A stretch of 64,000 nucleotides of DNA, taken from contig NZ_ATNM01000156.1 of the NCBI RefSeq assembly GCF_000427295.1, positions 1-64,000 on the forward strand, read 5' to 3'. The translations under genes and the position numbers were made by a program. The notes beneath the pieces are model-generated. The model had not been told where the DNA came from. It saw only the letters and a list, made by a program, of their open reading frames with translations, and did no database searches. Below, piece by piece: positions 56,608 to 64,000 of the stretch (its first letter is position 1; each line of letters begins with the position of its first letter). This stretch comes from Cyclobacterium qasimii M12-11B. Lineage in GTDB: Bacteria > Bacteroidota > Bacteroidia > Cytophagales > Cyclobacteriaceae.

Positions 56608-59600
56608 CTACTTTATGGGCTCTTGCTCTGGTTCTTTTTTCGGAATTTTGGGTTTCATAAGTCCCGAACTTCCCATCAAGCCGGAAAAGGTAGCTTTCCA
56701 CAGATAGTTGAAAACAAACTTGTGGTGAATTCTTTCAACATAAATGGGTGAGGATACCAGTCTATTAAACAGGGGGCGAGGATTGTTTTTGCGGAGTGCC
56801 AGCGTATTTATAACAAAGGTTAAAATACCTTTTCTTCCTCCTGCCTCTTCAAGTGTTCGCTCTTCGAGTAGCTGAACTTTAAGATTGTTGTATTTTAGGG
56901 TCATTGCGCCTATAGCATGGTTCTTATCTGCTACAAAATGCCATTCACCCTCCTTAATTGTGCCCCTTTTAACTGTTACAAAAGCATTTGTGGCCAAGAT
57001 CGAGTTTATGGCAGCAAGCTCGAATGGCCCGACACTTGCGTCGATAGAAATGGGATAAGGATCTATAAAACTCATGGATAAAGAGGCCTTCAACGCTGCT
57101 GCCTGGTTTAATCTAAATGTGGCTTCAACTTTTGGGGTTTTTCTATCCTCACCAAATTCACCTAACCTAAAAGGATACATTTTAGCATTGAATTGATCGA
57201 AAGTAATTTCCCCAGGTACCATTCCTTTTATAGGAAATTCACTGTAAGTCACTTGCCCATCTTCTACAATTAAAGTGTCTATTTCGACTATCTGACTTGA
57301 GAGCTCCATAAGTTGCTGGGGCATCATCTTAAAAGCCGTGGAGTCTTCCTCAATCCTTTTGTCTCTGAATACTTCCAATTGTGGACTTTCGAGCTTCATC
57401 GTTACGGCCTCGAGTTTTTCTTCAGAGATGAATTTTTGTAGGTTAAATCCATCGATAATTATTTTCGGAACAAATAGCTCCATAGCGTCCGTTTGCTTTC
57501 CTTTTACCCTAGCATAAGCAAACCTACCAACTCTGGGTGAGAAGCGGACCTCGTCAAGCACAAGCCTGTCTGTTGAGACCATTAACTTACCAATGCTTAT
57601 CTGGTTTAGACTGTCGGGTAGATTCAAGACGTAATCCTTGAATTCAAATCGAAAATCATCATTGAAAAAGAAGTCGGAATTAAATGTCTGTTTTTGGGTG
57701 AAGTCAAAATTTAGATCACTCAATATTAGCCGAAGGTTATTAAAAGCTCTTTGAGAAGTAGTGTCCGTTTTGTCTATTAATGCGAAACTACCGCCTTTGA
57801 GTTTAAAGTTTCTTACCAAAATACTTTCCAGTATTTTCCGGGTCACCTCTTTTTCTTCCTTTGGAGGCATTACAATGGCTGGCTCATCCTTGTTCAGGTA
57901 TAGCTTTACCTCTGGATCTGTAAGCTGCAAAAGAGAGACATCCAAAACGCCTGTTTTTTGAAAGCTGGTGAGGGAACGAGTGTTAATCGTGATTTTTGGT
58001 ATATGGGCATTTATGATTGGCCCTTTCAAGTTTTCAGGATTACTCTTCGGCACCACATTAACATTTTCTATCAAAATTTCTTCCTCTCTGGAGTCAAGTT
58101 GGATTTTTGAAAAAGTAACGGTATGCACACTGTCCTTTAATGCCAATGAAAAATCATCAACATCCAATGCCATGGTGGAAAAAAAACTCGCAATATCTCC
58201 CTGTGACAACCTGGTAGAATCAAGAAGGAAATCAGCTATGGCAATGTTTATTCCCGTGTTGATCAGCTGCAGGTCATTTCCTTTTTGATAATTGGCGACG
58301 TTAAATGTTCCATTGGTTGCTAAAATGGAGTCAATTTTTATTACATCTATTGTTTTTGGAAGGTTTCTACTTTTCTTCTTGGTAGTGTCCGCATTCACTT
58401 TTGCTTTGCTAAAATCTCTGTTTATCGATAGACTGACCTCAGCATCAGAAAACTTAAGCTTGGTGAGCGCAAGTGTATTGTCAAATAGAAAAGCTTCCAG
58501 ATCAACCCCACTAAAGCTTAGGTCTGGAAAACTCGCCTCGATACTGACCTTGGCTTTCAGGTCCTTATTCGGCATTAATTTCACATTGAAGGTATTGATT
58601 TCTTCTCGGGCAGAATTAAAGCCTATCCTACCGGCCACTATACTGTATTTTCCGCTGGCAATGTTGAATAGGTAATTGTTTAGGTTAACATCCACTTCAT
58701 CTGAAAACAAGGTGCGATTAGCAGAAGGGTCAATGTTTTCATCCAGGTAGAAGTTTTTGACTTTGACAGAAATGTCATTTTCAGCAAAGGACCTAAACTC
58801 TCCATTGGCAAAGTTCTCATAGATGAAAGAGCCTTTGTCAGTGCTTAAAGAATCTACGCTGATCACTTTAAAATAATTGGTAACCAATTCGAGAATGTCT
58901 CCACGCTCTAATTTTTCCTGCTTGCCCTTGCCCTTGTCCTTAGTAATGTATTTGGTCCAATGAATAGATGGGCTTGGAATATCAATATGGCGGATAAATA
59001 ATTTTTCTTGGAAATAAGCTTGATTGATATCAACTCCTGTGGCAGAAAATTCAGGGATTTCAATGTCCAAAACCGTAGTTCTTCCATATTTGTCTAACAG
59101 TGGGAGAACTGCTTCTGGAGAAAAGGGTTTTAACTTGAATCCATCCACATGTAATAAATCCTTTTTGGTGTCAATAAGAATTTTATCGGCCACAAAGAGG
59201 TGAAGGTTATCCGATAACTTAAGGGCGTAATCTTCAATTTCCAACCTAAGATTGTCTGCTAGAAAAATCCTTGCAGAGGTGTCAGTCATGTGCTTGTCAT
59301 CCAGCTGAAAATTTTCCAATAGGAAATTAATTTTGCCAAAAGCCAGACTGTCTTGCCTAATTCTAAGGTGATTGTCCAGGACAAGGCTTCCGCTTTCCAC
59401 TTCCAATTTTTTCACATACACAGCTTTGAAAAAACCTTTGGTAAGCTGTTGCAGGTCGGTCATTTGAGAAGGCTTGGCTTCTTCAGAAGAATTTCCAAGA
59501 ATGTCTTTAATCACTACATCGGGCGAGTTGATCATTAATTCACCGATGTCAATGATGTTCTCATTATAAACTTTTCTCAGGTTGGCATTGGCAAATTCCA

Positions 59601-60951
59601 ATAAGGGGACCTTTATTTCAAACAGTGAGGTATTGGAGAGGCTGTCTTCATTAACCTCCGGTTTGAGTTCTATCTCATTTATCTTTACCTTATCATCTAC
59701 GGTAGACAGGTATATTTTTCGCCCAGAAATCCAATGGATTTCATCTGCCAAAGCTATCCTGGCCCTGTTAATTTTTAAAGTAGCCTCTCTGGCATATAAA
59801 AAATTATCCTTCTTTAAAGCTTCATCTTGCCCAAGGTAAACATCCTCCATAGAGAATTGTATGTCATCTGCTTCTATCCTGTTTTTGTTTGGATTAAGTA
59901 CGCCTCTTTGTAAAAATTGACCATTGTCTATGGTAAGTGATTTTATGGAGATGGATTCAAGCAAATCTTTGACCAGCTCATACAAGTCAGTGGTTCTTGC
60001 CTCCTCTTCCATTGCATTTCTATCTGTGTAGAGGACAAAATGCGGTGCTTCAAGGGCCAGGTCACCGATGGCTACTTTGGAGGTTAGAAACATTTCTGTG
60101 ATGTCAGCATCACCTAAGGCGAGGTTTTCTAGAGAAATCTCATAATATACATCAGCAGGTTTTGTAAGGTTGGGGGAAACTTTGACCTTTTCGGCTAGAA
60201 TTTGTTTCTCCAATGAAGAAACGGCAACTTTTTGAGCCGTCACTTTGTGAATGCTGTCTGCAAGGGATACCTCAAAGTCGTCAAAGTCTAAACGAAAACC
60301 CTCCATTCCAAAAGGAGTGTCTCCTTTTTCATCCCCTCTCAAGTGAATGTTCTTAAGGTACAAATTGGTATTGGCCGCAGAAATGGATTTTTGACTTATG
60401 AAATTTTCGATCAAAAGGTTGGCCTGATCTACATAAAAATCATGTATGAAGATTTCTTTTAAAGATCCGTTTAGGGATTTCTTTATTTCAACTTCTAATT
60501 GTTTGAGTGGGCTGGAGTTCTCGTTTTCAATGAGTTCTACCTTACGCCTTGACTGAACCACAGGAGCTGTCAATCGCAATTCCTGAGCGGAAAGCTTTCC
60601 TTCTTCACGATTGAAGCTCAGTCCCAAAATATCTAGCTGATCAACAGAGATTTTATAATAAGGAATCTTGGCCGCGTCAAAAATGGCTGGATCAACTGGG
60701 ATAAGTTGAAAATTTTCCACAAAAAGGCCCCGCTGAAACAGAGAAAGGTAAACCCTGTCGAATTCTACCAGGTATTTGCCAGTGGATACCTTTTCAACTT
60801 GTTGTTTTATGAATTCTCTAAAGAGCCAATCCGCTCCAAAAAATAGCATAAAATGAATTGAAACGATTACCAGGGCAAAGACTGAAAAGATTCTCAGAAA
60901 TTTCTTTCTTTTCCTACCAGATTTTTTGATATCTATTTGCTCTTCATTCAT
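56608..60951 (-). CDS. Giant AsmA/TamB-like envelope protein with seven tandem repeats
   Basis: 1447 residues. A basic N-terminus, then one membrane helix (residues about 20-42), then a long periplasmic beta-rich part. It contains about seven repeats of about 175 residues. Each begins with a pattern like LESISIKSLTIDNGQFL (starts near residues 163, 331, 507, 693, 866, 1041, 1218) and six carry a second motif like DDFSLALKDSVHTVTFSKI (near 221, 390, 568, 753, 927, 1100). It ends with a region resembling the AsmA C-terminus and a proline/lysine tail (KPKIPKKEPEQEPIK). AsmA-like proteins bridge the inner and outer membranes for lipid transport; the same role is inferred. I know no named family with this repeat. 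Confidence 0.75.
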   Translation of the reverse strand: MNEEQIDIKKSGRKRKKFLRIFSVFALVIVSIHFMLFFGADWLFREFIKQQVEKVSTGKYLVEFDRVYLSLFQRGLFVENFQLIPVDPAIFDAAKIPYYKISVDQLDILGLSFNREEGKLSAQELRLTAPVVQSRRKVELIENENSSPLKQLEVEIKKSLNGSLKEIFIHDFYVDQANLLIENFISQKSISAANTNLYLKNIHLRGDEKGDTPFGMEGFRLDFDDFEVSLADSIHKVTAQKVAVSSLEKQILAEKVKVSPNLTKPADVYYEISLENLALGDADITEMFLTSKVAIGDLALEAPHFVLYTDRNAMEEEARTTDLYELVKDLLESISIKSLTIDNGQFLQRGVLNPNKNRIEADDIQFSMEDVYLGQDEALKKDNFLYAREATLKINRARIALADEIHWISGRKIYLSTVDDKVKINEIELKPEVNEDSLSNTSLFEIKVPLLEFANANLRKVYNENIIDIGELMINSPDVVIKDILGNSSEEAKPSQMTDLQQLTKGFFKAVYVKKLEVESGSLVLDNHLRIRQDSLAFGKINFLLENFQLDDKHMTDTSARIFLADNLRLEIEDYALKLSDNLHLFVADKILIDTKKDLLHVDGFKLKPFSPEAVLPLLDKYGRTTVLDIEIPEFSATGVDINQAYFQEKLFIRHIDIPSPSIHWTKYITKDKGKGKQEKLERGDILELVTNYFKVISVDSLSTDKGSFIYENFANGEFRSFAENDISVKVKNFYLDENIDPSANRTLFSDEVDVNLNNYLFNIASGKYSIVAGRIGFNSAREEINTFNVKLMPNKDLKAKVSIEASFPDLSFSGVDLEAFLFDNTLALTKLKFSDAEVSLSINRDFSKAKVNADTTKKKSRNLPKTIDVIKIDSILATNGTFNVANYQKGNDLQLINTGINIAIADFLLDSTRLSQGDIASFFSTMALDVDDFSLALKDSVHTVTFSKIQLDSREEEILIENVNVVPKSNPENLKGPIINAHIPKITINTRSLTSFQKTGVLDVSLLQLTDPEVKLYLNKDEPAIVMPPKEEKEVTRKILESILVRNFKLKGGSFALIDKTDTTSQRAFNNLRLILSDLNFDFTQKQTFNSDFFFNDDFRFEFKDYVLNLPDSLNQISIGKLMVSTDRLVLDEVRFSPRVGRFAYARVKGKQTDAMELFVPKIIIDGFNLQKFISEEKLEAVTMKLESPQLEVFRDKRIEEDSTAFKMMPQQLMELSSQIVEIDTLIVEDGQVTYSEFPIKGMVPGEITFDQFNAKMYPFRLGEFGEDRKTPKVEATFRLNQAAALKASLSMSFIDPYPISIDASVGPFELAAINSILATNAFVTVKRGTIKEGEWHFVADKNHAIGAMTLKYNNLKVQLLEERTLEEAGGRKGILTFVINTLALRKNNPRPLFNRLVSSPIYVERIHHKFVFNYLWKATFSGLMGSSGLMKPKIPKKEPEQEPIK

Positions 60952-61031
60952 TTTTCATATCAAGAATACAAAATAACGAGGAAATTACTTAAGAAAGAAT
61001 TCGAAAAGAAAAATATAACGCTGTAAATACA

Positions 61032-61074
61032 AAAAGCCTGTGAATATATACTTTTAATATATCCACAGGCTTTT
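61032..61074 (-). terminator. Terminator of the tRNA-like gene
   Basis: 11-bp perfect stem AAAAGCCTGTG / CACAGGCTTTT with further pairing of AT-rich inner sequence. On the minus strand it begins 10 nt after the RNA and ends in TTTTTG. Confidence 0.85.
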
Positions 61075-61083
61075 ATAATTGTG

Positions 61084-61224
61084 CTGTAGGAGAAGGACTC
61101 GAACCTCCACGAGGTTGTTAGGCAACACATTGAGCTCTATGCGTGCTTTATCCAATACGCCGGATAAACCGGATTCCTCACCCCCGAGACAGGAGGGCAT
61201 GTCTGCCAATTTCAACACCCTACA
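61084..61224 (-). tRNA. 141-nt tRNA-like RNA with leucine-type core, anticodon GUC and giant branched variable region
   Basis: RNA numbering from 61224. Acceptor stem TGTAGGG (1-7) pairs with TCCTACA (134-140; one G-U), discriminator G141. U8; D arm TTG/CA with AAATTGGCAGA (A14 and GG pair, leucine-type). Anticodon stem CCCTC/GGGGG with 7-nt loop CTGTCTC, U33 present, anticodon GUC (Asp codon), but U at 37 where a purine is normal. T arm GGAGG-TTCGAGT-CCTTC. Between them lie 72 nt (positions 45-116) instead of the usual 12-20: closing stem TGAGG/CCTCG, hairpin TTTATCC/GGATAAA and hairpin GCACGCAT/ATGTGTTGC (one bulge), a three-way junction. CCA is not encoded. It has its own candidate promoter and terminator. 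Identity is unresolved: a novel tRNA, a tRNA-derived regulator or a relic. Confidence 0.65.
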
Positions 61225-61294
61225 ATGTTTTAGAACATTATCAAAAAAAAGTAATGGAGTCGTAGAATTGAAACCAAATTTTATTTTGATGTAA

Positions 61295-61302
61295 CAAATG
61301 TA
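61295..61302 (-). promoter_or_regulatory. Candidate promoter -7 box of the tRNA-like gene
   Basis: On the minus strand TACATTTG, an exact TAnnTTTG match about 70 nt upstream of the RNA 5' end. No clear -33 TTG. Confidence 0.45.
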
Positions 61303-61441
61303 ATAAAACATCGAGGTTAAGAAAATATTTTCATTGAAAATATTAAAATTTTATAATAATGATAAATTTACACCGTATTTAAAGTGAATTCGGAAATTTA
61401 GCGTCTTATATTATTGCAGAGATTAGAGAATCAATAATCAG

Positions 61442-62476
61442 CTACTTTTCAAATTTCACGTAATTTTCCCACTTCTCTATAACGCTTAACATATCCTGTG
61501 GCATTTCTCCTTCGAAATACAATTCCTCCTCAGTAATCGGGTGAATGAAGCCAAGAGATTTGGCATGAAGTGCCTGGCGGGGCAATATTTGGAAACAATT
61601 CTGTATATAGGCTTTGTACTTTGAAAATTGAGTGCCTTTCCGGATTTGATCTCCTCCATACATTGCGTCATTAAACAATGGATGACCTATGTGTTTCATA
61701 TGTGCTCTGATCTGATGCGTTCTACCAGTCTCAAGCACACAAGTCACCAAAGTCACATACCGCAATCTTTTTATTACTTTCCAGTGTGTGATGGCTGATT
61801 TACCATCATCCCCTTCAGGATAAGCCAGCATGACTTTCCTGTCTTTTATTCCACGTCCAATGTTAACATTGATCGTTCCTTCATCCGCTTCTGGTTCTCC
61901 CCAGATCATGGCCACATAGGTCCTTGCTATGGAATGGTCAAAAAATTGCTTTGCAAGATGAGTCATCGCTCGCTCAGATTTGGCAATTACCAACAAGCCG
62001 CTGGTGTCTTTGTCAATTCTATGGACCAAACCTGGTCGTCCGGAATTTCCAGGCAATTCAGGGAGGTTATCAAAATAGTAAGCCAGGGCATTGACCAAAG
62101 TGCCGGTCCAGTTACCATGTGCTGGATGAACAACCATTCCAGCGGGCTTATAAACCACCATAAGGTGATCATCTTCATATCTAATGTCTAAAGGAATATT
62201 CTCTGCCACAACATCAGACTCTTTGCGGGTCTTTTCCATGGCAAAGGTGATTACATCGCCTGCTTTGGTTTTGTAATTTGCCTTGACTATTTCCCCATTG
62301 ACTTTAACAATTCCTGATGCAATACTGCTCTGAACCTTACTTCTTGTAGTATAGGCCATTTTATCAGTAATAAATTTATCTATTCTTATTGGCCGTTGAC
62401 CTGGATCTACGCTAAGTTCATAATGGTCAAAATAGCTTTCCTCTTCAGGTAATTCATCATTTGTAATCTCTGTCAT
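61442..62476 (-). CDS. rluD: RluD-type 23S rRNA pseudouridine synthase
   Basis: 344 residues. N-terminal S4 RNA-binding domain (about 28-90: RIDKFITDKMAYTTRSKVQS), then the RluA-family catalytic core with D155 in VHRIDKDTSGLLVIAKS, followed by GRTHQIRAHMKHIGHPLFND. It isomerises uridines in helix 69 of 23S rRNA. Length and S4 domain favour RluD over RluA/C, but the site cannot be fixed from sequence. Divergent from the PLP enzyme gene by 16 bp. Confidence 0.9.
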   Translation of the reverse strand: MTEITNDELPEEESYFDHYELSVDPGQRPIRIDKFITDKMAYTTRSKVQSSIASGIVKVNGEIVKANYKTKAGDVITFAMEKTRKESDVVAENIPLDIRYEDDHLMVVYKPAGMVVHPAHGNWTGTLVNALAYYFDNLPELPGNSGRPGLVHRIDKDTSGLLVIAKSERAMTHLAKQFFDHSIARTYVAMIWGEPEADEGTINVNIGRGIKDRKVMLAYPEGDDGKSAITHWKVIKRLRYVTLVTCVLETGRTHQIRAHMKHIGHPLFNDAMYGGDQIRKGTQFSKYKAYIQNCFQILPRQALHAKSLGFIHPITEEELYFEGEMPQDMLSVIEKWENYVKFEK

Positions 62477-62492
62477 GGTGCAAAATTAGGAT

Positions 62493-63452
62493 TTGATCAA
62501 AAACAATAAGATTTTTGACCTTAAATCATTGGATTATTTTATTTTGGCTCCAACTAAACCTCCTATTTATCAACAATTATTTAGCCCTTTATTTAGTGAA
62601 AAGGGATTAGAAGTAACGGTAAAGCGACTGGACCTTCTTCATCCAGACGCCCAAGGTAATAAATTCTACAAACTACATTATAATTTAAAAGCTGCTAAAG
62701 ACCTTGGCCTTCGCAAAGTATTAACCTTTGGAGGAGCTTATTCCAATCATATCCATGCCACTTCTTTTGTGGCGGCAGCAAATGGACTGGAATCCATAGG
62801 AGTGATCAGAGGCGAGCTCATTGTGCCACTTAACCCTACCTTAAAAGATGCCCAAAATCAGGGGATGCTACTTCACCCCATGAACAGAACGGATTACAGG
62901 CAAAAGGACAGCCCATTAATTCTTGAGCAATTAAAAGGCATGTTTGGAGATTTTTACCTTATTCCAGAAGGGGGTACCAATGCCATGGCCATTAAAGGCA
63001 CGAAAGAAATTCTGACGGATCAGGATCTAAACATGGATTTTGTCACCACACCTATTGGCACCGGCGGCACTTTTGCAGGGCTTTTGGGCAGTGCAACAGC
63101 GAAGCAACAGGTTATAGGCTTTTCTGCTTTAAAAGGAGATTTCATATTTTCTGAAATAGACGATTTACTTCAGAAGCATGAAATCATACCCAAATGTACC
63201 TATAATATTCAGACAGCTTATCATTTTGGAGGATACGCCAAACACAAACCAACTTTGATTAAGTTTATGCAAGAGCTGAAGAAAGAGGCCAATCTTCCTC
63301 TCGACCCGGTATATACAGGTAAGATGCTGTTTGGCCTCTTCGATTTGATTCAGAAAGATTACTTTCCCCATGGAAGCAAAATACTGGTATTACATACCGG
63401 TGGCTTGCAAGGAGTCCGAGGCTTTGAACAAAGACTGGGCATCCAACTTTAA
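62493..63452 (+). CDS. ACC deaminase / D-cysteine desulfhydrase family PLP enzyme
   Basis: 319 residues from a TTG at 62493; a stop codon lies two codons upstream and no in-frame ATG precedes the conserved region, so the start is uncertain (another TTG is at 62529). The PLP lysine is K57 in QGNKFYKLHYNL, followed by TFGGAYSNHIHATSFVAAAN, GGTNAMAIKGTKEI and the phosphate loop PIGTGGTFAGLLGSAT, then LHTGGLQGVRGFE. The fold is tryptophan-synthase-beta type. Either D-cysteine desulfhydrase or ACC deaminase activity is possible; the former is commoner in this phylum. Confidence 0.86.
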   Translation: MIKNNKIFDLKSLDYFILAPTKPPIYQQLFSPLFSEKGLEVTVKRLDLLHPDAQGNKFYKLHYNLKAAKDLGLRKVLTFGGAYSNHIHATSFVAAANGLESIGVIRGELIVPLNPTLKDAQNQGMLLHPMNRTDYRQKDSPLILEQLKGMFGDFYLIPEGGTNAMAIKGTKEILTDQDLNMDFVTTPIGTGGTFAGLLGSATAKQQVIGFSALKGDFIFSEIDDLLQKHEIIPKCTYNIQTAYHFGGYAKHKPTLIKFMQELKKEANLPLDPVYTGKMLFGLFDLIQKDYFPHGSKILVLHTGGLQGVRGFEQRLGIQL

Positions 63453-63470
63453 CCTTCAGTCCACTTTGAC

Positions 63471-64000
63471 TTAAACGGCACCAGAAGTTACGACTTTCGC
63501 TAAAATGGCTTCATAATCCAGGCTATTCCAGTTTTTGGTGACGTTTGGATCCTTCATTACCTCGTCCATGATTTTTGCTTGTAACTTACCAATGGCATAA
63601 GCCTCAGAATACCGCATGTCAGAAAAGGTTACCATGGAATATAGTGGCTGCCATTCTTCGGGGTATAATTCGTGAAGTTTCGCTTCTATTTTTTTTCTGA
63701 TTAAGAAATTGGGATCTGCTATATCGTCACTCATTTCCACAAAATTATCCATGGCGAGTTGGCAGATGGCGTCCGTATCGGGCTTTCTGGTTTTCTGAAA
63801 TTTTTCAAATACCAAATCCCAGGAAGAGGTACCGTATTTCTCAATTAAATTATCCAGAATAAAGCAGTCTTCAAACCCACAGTTCATGCCTTGTCCGTAA
63901 AAGGGAACCATGGCGTGCGCTGCATCTCCAATCAACAAGGCATTATTTTCTGTCCAAGGGTAACATTCTGTATTTATAAGTGAGGAGGTAGGGTTGTTTT
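63471..64000 (-). CDS. kmo: Kynurenine 3-monooxygenase, C-terminal part (5' end outside window)
   Basis: The frame is open from the right edge to a stop at 63471. It reads NPTSSLINTECYPWTENNAL, LIGDAAHAMVPFYGQGMNCG (FAD-ribityl GD motif) and FEDCFILDNLIEKYG, which identify kynurenine 3-monooxygenase. This FAD- and NADPH-dependent enzyme hydroxylates kynurenine in tryptophan degradation or NAD synthesis. The N-terminal Rossmann dinucleotide site is beyond the window. The C-terminal half (residues about 60-175 of this fragment) is helical. It is convergent with the PLP enzyme gene (18 bp). Confidence 0.93.
   Translation of the reverse strand, partial: NNPTSSLINTECYPWTENNALLIGDAAHAMVPFYGQGMNCGFEDCFILDNLIEKYGTSSWDLVFEKFQKTRKPDTDAICQLAMDNFVEMSDDIADPNFLIRKKIEAKLHELYPEEWQPLYSMVTFSDMRYSEAYAIGKLQAKIMDEVMKDPNVTKNWNSLDYEAILAKVVTSGAV

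Noticed and set aside
61084-61224. tmRNA or group I intron-containing tRNA
   Set aside because: No tag frame, size far below tmRNA, and an intact anticodon arm. The extra sequence lies in the variable region rather than the anticodon loop, and no group I core elements are visible.
61054-61311. Minus-strand frame of 85 codons
   Set aside because: It coincides with the tRNA-like gene and its terminator; the RNA structure explains the sequence better.
1-64000. CRISPR arrays, toxin-antitoxin pairs, prophage or defence islands
   Set aside because: No spaced direct repeats, no integrase other than the housekeeping XerD, and no restriction, Abi, retron or nuclease-helicase genes were found.

Overview
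The window (about 40% GC) is a chromosomal segment of a Bacteroidota bacterium, most likely order Cytophagales and close to Cyclobacteriaceae. This rests on the gene families (GLPGLI, DUF5690, DUF6952-type, HPP, MurF-Alr fusion, CarboxypepD_reg outer-membrane receptors, a type-II NADH dehydrogenase, kynurenine 3-monooxygenase) and on several upstream elements of the Bacteroidota form TTG-N19-21-TAnnTTTG. No prophage, CRISPR array or rRNA operon is visible. The only mobile-element trace is a decayed transposase beside tRNA-Pro.

Layout. 1-6.1 kb: a two-component pair whose kinase carries a LOV (blue-light flavin) domain, a truncated MscS-like membrane protein, a patatin and a PRC-barrel protein. 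6.5-10.2 kb: GLPGLI protein plus a frameshifted outer-membrane receptor. 10.8-11.5 kb: transposase remnant and tRNA-Pro(UGG). 11.8-16.2 kb: MarC, an aminotransferase, AroQ, XerD, a coiled-coil membrane protein and a MaoC dehydratase. 16.4-23.5 kb: a second outer-membrane receptor, superoxide dismutase, TadA, two divergent phosphate-transport families (PiT and NptA) and DeoC. 23.5-27.1 kb: a methyltransferase pair, then a probable organophosphonate module (DUF5690 carrier, phosphonatase-like HAD hydrolase, PhnZ-like HD oxygenase). 27.1-36.6 kb: ferrochelatase, HPP protein, DsbD, M20 dipeptidase, OxyR, a TonB-domain protein and a PepSY protein with a possible metal-regulator operator. 37-45.5 kb: small membrane and lipoproteins, GyrI-like, DUF2064, NDH-2, YebC, XTPase, thioredoxin, DUF6952-type and M28 peptidase. 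45.5-56.5 kb: Wzi, lipoprotein, MurF-Alr, thioredoxin-like protein, glycosyltransferase, FkbM methyltransferase and PheS. 56.6-64 kb: a 1447-residue AsmA/TamB-like protein, a very unusual 141-nt tRNA-like gene, RluD, a PLP desulfhydrase/deaminase and the end of kynurenine 3-monooxygenase.

Three points stand out. First, a stand-alone transcription unit at 61.0-61.3 kb encodes an RNA with a complete leucine-type tRNA core, but with a 72-nt variable region that folds as a three-way junction. Second, the AsmA-like protein contains about seven tandem repeats of about 175 residues. Third, at least nine genes are interrupted by a one-base change, nearly always a missing base in a homopolymer. This looks more like uncorrected sequencing error than mass gene decay, and any pseudogene call here should be read in that light.
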